DNA from: CAIVAT01 sp049317265
GTDB taxonomy: Bacteria; Bacteroidota; Bacteroidia; Bacteroidales; FEN-979
Assembly (NCBI GenBank): GCA_049317265.1
Contig: JBMOIP010000008.1
Location: 49,158-113,157, forward strand
Direction: 5' to 3'
Length of the DNA stretch: 64,000 bases
Shown: in pieces, positions 63,785-64,000 of the stretch
Layout of the letters: the number at the start of each line of letters is the position of its first letter
How positions within the stretch are numbered: position 1 is the stretch's first letter
Translations under genes and position numbers: made by a program
Notes under the pieces: model-generated
What the model was told of the DNA's origin: nothing
Database searches by the model: none
What the model saw: the letters and a program-made list of their open reading frames with translations, nothing else

Positions 63785-64000
63785 ATGAATAAAAAGATTA
63801 ATTCAAATGAAGTAAAATTTTATTTAAAGAACAAGTCAAAAGGCAAAGGAACAATTTTTGCAATTTTCAATTTTGGCTACAAAGAAGACGGCAGTTACCG
63901 AAACGTTCAGATATCAACGGGTGAACACATTGAAGTCCGCTTCTGGGTGGATAAACCATTCACTTTGACCAGTGTCTGCCGATCCAAATTGACCACCCCT
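63785..64000 (+). CDS. Tyrosine recombinase N-terminal fragment, disrupted and cut by window edge
   Basis: Translation from 63785 gives MNKKINSNEVKFYLKNKSKGKGTIFAIFNFGYKEDGSYRNVQISTGEHIEVRFW, the N-terminal arm domain of Bacteroidota integrases. After about residue 54 it departs from the family and runs into repeats of a presumed mobile-element end. The gene seems interrupted near 63945-63960 and the catalytic part is not visible. Confidence 0.6.
   Translation, partial: MNKKINSNEVKFYLKNKSKGKGTIFAIFNFGYKEDGSYRNVQISTGEHIEVRFWVDKPFTLTSVCRSKLTTP
63961..64000. mobile_element. Mobile-element end inserted in the partial integrase (IS21-like)
   Basis: TGACCA occurs at 63966-63971 and 63990-63995, spaced 24 bp, in contexts similar to the element at 30048-30081, which has the same 24-bp spacing. 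The second unit reads ATTGACCACCCC at the window edge. These look like terminal repeats of an IS21-type element whose body extends beyond the window. Confidence 0.5.

Overview
The window looks like a chromosome segment from a member of the Bacteroidota, probably an environmental Bacteroidia lineage. The evidence is the density of secreted proteins ending in a type IX secretion (T9SS) type A sorting domain (at least twelve, with the usual [VIL]xPNP start and a GxYxx...KxxV end), Bacteroidota-type -7 promoter boxes (TAnnTTTG), fasciclin lipoproteins, DUF6443 RHS proteins and Bacteroidota-style tyrosine recombinases. No rRNA, tRNA, CRISPR array or complete transposase gene was seen.

Layout. 1-3820: an operon of a CHAT (caspase-fold) protein cut by the window edge, a CHASE2 membrane protein and a secreted FecR-like protein. 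3904-5271: a lipoprotein metallophosphoesterase. 5272-6080: a gene-poor gap with a GxxExxY gene fragment and a palindromic repeat. 6081-13991: secreted repeat proteins (two SBBP-like propellers), a small membrane protein, a pirin, an FMN-binding PPOX protein, and a HxlR regulator in line with a T9SS-exported serine hydrolase. 14042-14509: an isolated T4 gp19-like phage tail-tube protein. 14639-20780: an RND efflux operon (permease, adaptor, TolC) with its TetR regulator. A 15-bp motif shared by the efflux promoter region and the tetR promoter region is a likely operator. 20850-20981 holds a fragment of an FAD-dependent oxidoreductase. 21190-28849: fasciclin proteins, three T9SS cargo proteins and a membrane-anchored PrxQ-type peroxiredoxin.

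28850-38772 is accessory DNA: decayed insertion-sequence-like ends, a DUF2075 P-loop protein, a four-helix bundle protein and a small integrated element. That element has a tyrosine recombinase, a winged-helix/nucleotidyltransferase pair with an operator over its promoter, an HTH excisionase-like protein, and a zinc-finger plus RecA-like ATPase.

39299-55600 is a same-strand series of large T9SS cargo proteins. Most carry Asp-box or SBBP propeller repeats, and two are clear paralogues that share an 18-bp inverted repeat upstream. 55617-63465 is an RHS polymorphic-toxin locus: a full RHS protein with a C-terminal HExxH domain, a secreted small protein 2 bp downstream that could be its immunity partner, a decayed RHS remnant, and a second RHS/YD protein without a core domain. 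The window ends in an integrase gene that appears to be broken by a mobile-element end carrying 24-bp-spaced TGACCA units.

The most promising leads are the CHAT-CHASE2-FecR module, the RHS-HExxH toxin/immunity pair with its remnants, the winged-helix/nucleotidyltransferase pair, and the possibility that about 31 kb from 32.7 to 63.6 kb is one island bounded by short repeats next to two integrases.
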